This document shows, piece after piece, positions 60,648-64,000 of a stretch of 64,000 bases of DNA. Made by a program: the position numbers and the translations under genes. Every line of letters begins with the position of its first letter. Position 1 is the first letter of the stretch. The DNA is from XYD12-FULL-36-8 sp964613805 (lineage in GTDB: Bacteria; Bacteroidota; Ignavibacteria; Ignavibacteriales; Ignavibacteriaceae), in the NCBI GenBank assembly GCA_964613805.1, contig CAZTJF010000001.1, positions 245,527 to 309,526 of the forward strand, read 5' to 3'. The notes below the pieces were generated by a model. That model saw only the letters and a program-made list of their open reading frames with translations. It made no database searches and had not been told where the DNA came from.

Positions 60648-61238
60648 ATGAGTGAAAAAAAATATTATGTTGATCATTATGCTGTTGTTGATGATAATGT
60701 TGAAATAGGTGACGGCACTAAAATTTGGCATTTCAGCCATGTTCAGTCCGGAGCAAAAATTGGTAAAAAATGTGTGCTTGGACAAAATGTAAATGTCGGA
60801 AACAATGTATCAATAGGCAACTTTGTTAAAATTCAAAATAATGTTTCCGTTTACGAAGGTGTAACTTTGGAAGATTATGTGTTTTGCGGTCCTTCAATGG
60901 TTTTTACTAATATCAAAGATCCAAGATCAAAATATCCACAAGTTGGTGCACAATTTTATATAAAAACTTTAGTTAAAGAAGGTGCTTCGCTTGGAGCGAA
61001 CTCCACAATTGTTTGTGGAGTAACGATTGGTCGTTTTGCGTTTGTGGGAGCTGGTTCTGTTGTGACTAAAGATGTTCCTGATTTTGCGGTGGTTGTAGGT
61101 AATCCTGCACGAATCAAAGGATGGTTTAGCGAGGGCGGCAAGAAGTTGGAATTTGATGAAAATGGTTTTGCTTACTGTGAAAAGTCACATAAGAAATATA
61201 AATTAGAAAATGGAATAGTAAAGGAAATACAAGTTTGA
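60648..61238 (+). CDS. Left-handed beta-helix N-acetyltransferase, WbpD/WlbB-like
   Basis: 196 residues of hexapeptide repeats: VVDDNVEIGDGTKIWHFSHV, KIGKKCVLGQNVNVGNNVSI, NSTIVCGVTIGRFAFVGAGS, ending VVVGNPARIKGW. KIWHFSHV and VFTNIKDPRS are features of UDP-2-acetamido-3-amino-2,3-dideoxy-glucuronate N-acetyltransferase (WbpD). It would acetylate a nucleotide amino-sugar for O-antigen or capsule, using UDP-uronates of the kind made by Ugd. It is the first visible gene of the locus. Confidence 0.88.
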   Translation: MSEKKYYVDHYAVVDDNVEIGDGTKIWHFSHVQSGAKIGKKCVLGQNVNVGNNVSIGNFVKIQNNVSVYEGVTLEDYVFCGPSMVFTNIKDPRSKYPQVGAQFYIKTLVKEGASLGANSTIVCGVTIGRFAFVGAGSVVTKDVPDFAVVVGNPARIKGWFSEGGKKLEFDENGFAYCEKSHKKYKLENGIVKEIQV

Positions 61239-61307
61239 GAGAAGTCCTACAAAATGAGTATACATACATTCATTTAATAAATTTTTAGAAACAAAAGCAT
61301 TATTAAA

Positions 61308-64000
61308 ATGATCAAGAAAATATCTTTATTATTATTGCTCTTCAGCGTTTTTTTCGTTCAGTTTTACGCTCAGACTCCGGAACAAATTAAAAGTAGACTG
61401 GATAAGGAGGGAATAAAAACCCAAACGGATATCCAAAAAGCTCTGCAAGAGAAGAATATGACCGAAGAAGATGCACGTAAGCTGGCTAAGCAGTACGGGC
61501 TTAACTATGATCAATTTTTACAAATGTACCTTCTTGGAGATAGAGAAGTGTTATCAACGCCGCCCAAATTTGAACCTAATGTTGTGGATACTCTTAAGGA
61601 TGAGGAGTCGGTTCCAATTAAAATATTTCCCAAAGCTGAAAGACAAAAACCTACAAAACCATCTAAAGAAAAATCAGATTTGGATTACTTTGGGTACAGT
61701 CTTTTCGAAAAAATACCATCTGCTTTTGAACCTGCAGCAGTCGGACCAATTGACCCCGGTTATTTAATCGGACCAGGAGATGTTTTACGTTTATACTTGT
61801 GGGGAGCAGTTGAATTGCAGTATGAACTTAATGTAGATAACCAAGGGACGGTTTTTATTCCTACCGCAGGACAAATGTTTGTATCGGGAGTTCCGTATTC
61901 CGAACTAAAAAATAAAATGACTCTATACCTCTCGCGGTTTTATGAGGGTTTAACTGCGAATCCACCCACTGTTTTTCTTGATATTTCTTTGACTAAGCTT
62001 AAACCAATTAAAATTTTTGTGATGGGTGAAGTGGCGCAGCCGGGAGGTTACACAATCAGCAGCTTTGCAAGTGTGTTTAACGCTTTGTACAGTGTTGGCG
62101 GACCTTTGACCTCAGGCAGTTTACGTGAAATTAGAGTTATCAGAAATAATAAAGTGATTACTAAAGTTGATCTTTATGATTACCTGCTTAAAGGTCAATT
62201 GATTGGTGATGTTCGGCTTCAAAATAATGACATGGTTTTTGTTCAGCCGCGAGGAAAAACAGCTTCGATTAATGGCGAAGTTCTTCGCCCTGCTGTTTAT
62301 GAGCTGCGTGAAGGTGAAAATTTGAAAAAGTTAATTGAATTTTCGGGCGGCTTAAAATCATCTGCCTATACTGGTAGAGTGCAAGTATCCAGAATCAAAC
62401 CATTTGAACAAAGAAGAAAATTCGAGTTTGAAAAAGAAATTCTTGATGTTGATCTTACTGATCTTTTACAAAACCTCTCCGCCGATTTTGTATTAGCCGA
62501 TGGCGATACCGTTTCAGTTTATCCAATCTCTAAAAAATTAATTAATTATGTTGCTATTGAAGGAGCGGTTCTTCGTCCCGGCACTTATCAAGTTTCAAAA
62601 GTTAAGAGATTATCTGATCTTGTGTACGAAGCCGAAGGAGTTCTTCCTGAAGCATATCTGAATAAAGCTGATATTTTTAGAACAAGACCGGATGAAACAT
62701 ATCAATATATCTCTGTTGATTTAGCCAAAGCACTGGATGGAGATCCATTAAATAATATTGAGCTTCAGCCGCGTGACTCGGTAAAAATCTATTCGATTTA
62801 TGAACTTGTTGATAAAAAGACTGTATCAATTTTAGGTTATGTGAAGAAACCTGTCACACTTCCTTTTGCCGACAGCTTAACTTTATACGACATGGTGTTT
62901 AGAGCCGGCGGACTTCAAGACCCTATTTTTAGAGGTAGGGCATTTACTCTTCGCGGTGATGTTATAAGAATAAATCCTGACGGCCTTACAACTCGAATTA
63001 TTCCTTTTAACCTTGAACAGCTGCTTCGAGAAAAATCTGTTAATATTGATCTGGAACCCGGAGATAAAATTTATATTTATAAAGCCGATGTTGAGAAGAT
63101 ATTAGACAAAGTCGTTAGAATTGAAGGTGAAATTAGAAAACCTGGTGAATACCCGCTTAGCTCAAATATGACTGCCATGGATTTGATACTTCAAGCAGGC
63201 GGATTTACAGAAAAATCATTGAGAAGCGAGGTTTACGTTAATCGAGTTAGACCAAGCGGTTATGAAGGCGAAAAGATAAGCGAATCGTTTGTCATACCCA
63301 TGGCGATGACTTTCGAAAAAGTTACATCAGGCGATGTTAGAATAATTGATACATCAAAATTTAACAGTGAAAACTTTATTCTTCAGCACAGGGATATTGT
63401 GATTGTCCGTAAGAATCCAAATTTCCAGGAGCAAAGGGTTATTTATCTTTCCGGAGAAGTTAATAAACCAGGGACATATATACTTGAAACTAAAAATGAA
63501 AATCTTTACGATTTAATTGCAAAAGCCGGCGGACCTACATCAGAAGCGTTTTTATTTGGAACACAATTCGAGAGAGAGAGCAGAAAATTAGTCGTGGATC
63601 TTGAAGCACTTTATTACGATAAGGATGAAGATGAAAATGTCTCCTTGAAAAATGGCGACAGAATATTTATACCTAAAAAACCTAACACTGTTGTGGTTGA
63701 TGGGGAAGTAAATAATCCCGGTCTCTATAGATTCATTGATGGATTAGGTGTTAAAGATTACGTGGATAATGCCGGGGGAGTTACAGATAGTGCTAATTAT
63801 GTTATCTACCGTAAGGCAAATGGTGAATCGAGGAGAGTTAATTTTGGATTTCTATCATCAAATCCCGATGTGTACGACGGCTCTGTTCTTATTGTTACCA
63901 AAGAACCATATAAGCCAATTAAAGAAACTACCTTTGACTTAGGTAAGACAGTTGTTGACATATTTGCTCTTCTTGCAAGTGCAGCAACAGTCTGGGTTCT
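61308..64000 (+). CDS. Multi-SLBB polysaccharide export protein, 3' end outside window
   Basis: The frame is open from ATG 61308 to the window end (897 codons, no stop). Signal peptide (ISLLLLLFSVFFVQFYAQ), then an N-terminal helical region, then the Wza-type export domain at about 155 (YLIGPGDVLRLYLWGAVELQ). At least six or seven SLBB domains follow, e.g. IFVMGEVAQPGGYTIS, ASINGEVLRPAVYELREG, VAIEGAVLRPGTYQVS, VRIEGEIRKPGEYPL, IYLSGEVNKPGTYILE and VVVDGEVNNPGLYRFI. The last visible residues (VVDIFALLASAATVWV) look like a C-terminal TM segment. It is an outer-membrane capsule or O-antigen export component. Confidence 0.93.
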   Translation, partial: MIKKISLLLLLFSVFFVQFYAQTPEQIKSRLDKEGIKTQTDIQKALQEKNMTEEDARKLAKQYGLNYDQFLQMYLLGDREVLSTPPKFEPNVVDTLKDEESVPIKIFPKAERQKPTKPSKEKSDLDYFGYSLFEKIPSAFEPAAVGPIDPGYLIGPGDVLRLYLWGAVELQYELNVDNQGTVFIPTAGQMFVSGVPYSELKNKMTLYLSRFYEGLTANPPTVFLDISLTKLKPIKIFVMGEVAQPGGYTISSFASVFNALYSVGGPLTSGSLREIRVIRNNKVITKVDLYDYLLKGQLIGDVRLQNNDMVFVQPRGKTASINGEVLRPAVYELREGENLKKLIEFSGGLKSSAYTGRVQVSRIKPFEQRRKFEFEKEILDVDLTDLLQNLSADFVLADGDTVSVYPISKKLINYVAIEGAVLRPGTYQVSKVKRLSDLVYEAEGVLPEAYLNKADIFRTRPDETYQYISVDLAKALDGDPLNNIELQPRDSVKIYSIYELVDKKTVSILGYVKKPVTLPFADSLTLYDMVFRAGGLQDPIFRGRAFTLRGDVIRINPDGLTTRIIPFNLEQLLREKSVNIDLEPGDKIYIYKADVEKILDKVVRIEGEIRKPGEYPLSSNMTAMDLILQAGGFTEKSLRSEVYVNRVRPSGYEGEKISESFVIPMAMTFEKVTSGDVRIIDTSKFNSENFILQHRDIVIVRKNPNFQEQRVIYLSGEVNKPGTYILETKNENLYDLIAKAGGPTSEAFLFGTQFERESRKLVVDLEALYYDKDEDENVSLKNGDRIFIPKKPNTVVVDGEVNNPGLYRFIDGLGVKDYVDNAGGVTDSANYVIYRKANGESRRVNFGFLSSNPDVYDGSVLIVTKEPYKPIKETTFDLGKTVVDIFALLASAATVWV

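Overview
The window looks like chromosome from a low-GC, Gram-negative member of the Bacteroidota/Chlorobi group, most likely class Ignavibacteria. This placement is inferred from gene content; no rRNA gene is present. The evidence is two secreted proteins ending in the FPNPFNP/YPNPFNP type IX secretion (T9SS) sorting domain, a long Bacteroidota-type IspG, a TonB receptor with a carboxypeptidase-regulatory-like plug extension, DUF2911, a giant pyruvate:ferredoxin oxidoreductase and a 2[4Fe-4S] ferredoxin. The last two suggest an anaerobic or facultative lifestyle. I see no tRNA, rRNA, CRISPR array, prophage or complete insertion sequence.

Layout. 0-3.5 kb (minus strand): a NIF3-like protein cut by the window edge, ispG, and a membrane-anchored deaminase-fold protein that lacks the catalytic glutamate. 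3.8-8.4 kb: dnaG, a ParD/ParE-like toxin-antitoxin pair, and an unusual Lon-like-protease/TM/FG-GAP protein. 8.5-10 kb: a T9SS-exported protein with two virtually identical LamG-like domains. 10.3-13 kb: a DUF4160/DUF2442 pair and an unknown gene pair. 13-16.4 kb: a ferredoxin and a geranylgeranyl-reductase-like flavoprotein separated by a 23S-IVP-like four-helix-bundle element bounded by a perfect 20-bp inverted repeat; then a T9SS protein and a decayed reductase 3' end. 16.4-20 kb: a LysE exporter and a tightly overlapping operon of HisC-like aminotransferase, CDP-alcohol phosphotransferase and nucleotidyltransferase, which looks like a pathway for an amino-alcohol phospholipid head group. 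20-28.7 kb: a TonB receptor, a hybrid kinase with a degenerate receiver, and a run containing UDP-sugar dehydrogenase, a NusG paralogue, a YhaM-like nuclease, a TPR protein and a sirtuin.

28.7-37.7 kb is the accessory part. Small genes (MarR, metallo-hydrolase, DinB, CobO) are separated by four different palindromic intergenic repeats. They are followed by a CARF-winged-helix protein, a DUF1016/YhcG nuclease containing an array of in-frame palindromic coding repeats, and a compact three-gene set: a DUF932-like protein, a DUF3696/OLD-like ATPase and a PLD-like (MIT_C-type) protein. The last two overlap by one base. This set is the best candidate for an undescribed, possibly anti-phage, system.

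38-64 kb is mostly core metabolism and envelope: PFOR with a DHOD-like partner, a stand-alone CarH-like B12 light-sensor module, a HerA-like ATPase, and a ferrous-iron operon with two DtxR-type proteins (one membrane-tethered and fused to FeoA) and a FeoB split into GTPase and permease. Then come exonuclease III, redox proteins, a class II photolyase, a PAS sensor kinase, DUF2911, a membrane HEAGH protein, a MORN/TonB fusion and MgtE. The window ends at the start of a surface-polysaccharide locus (WbpD-like acetyltransferase and a multi-SLBB export protein cut by the window end).
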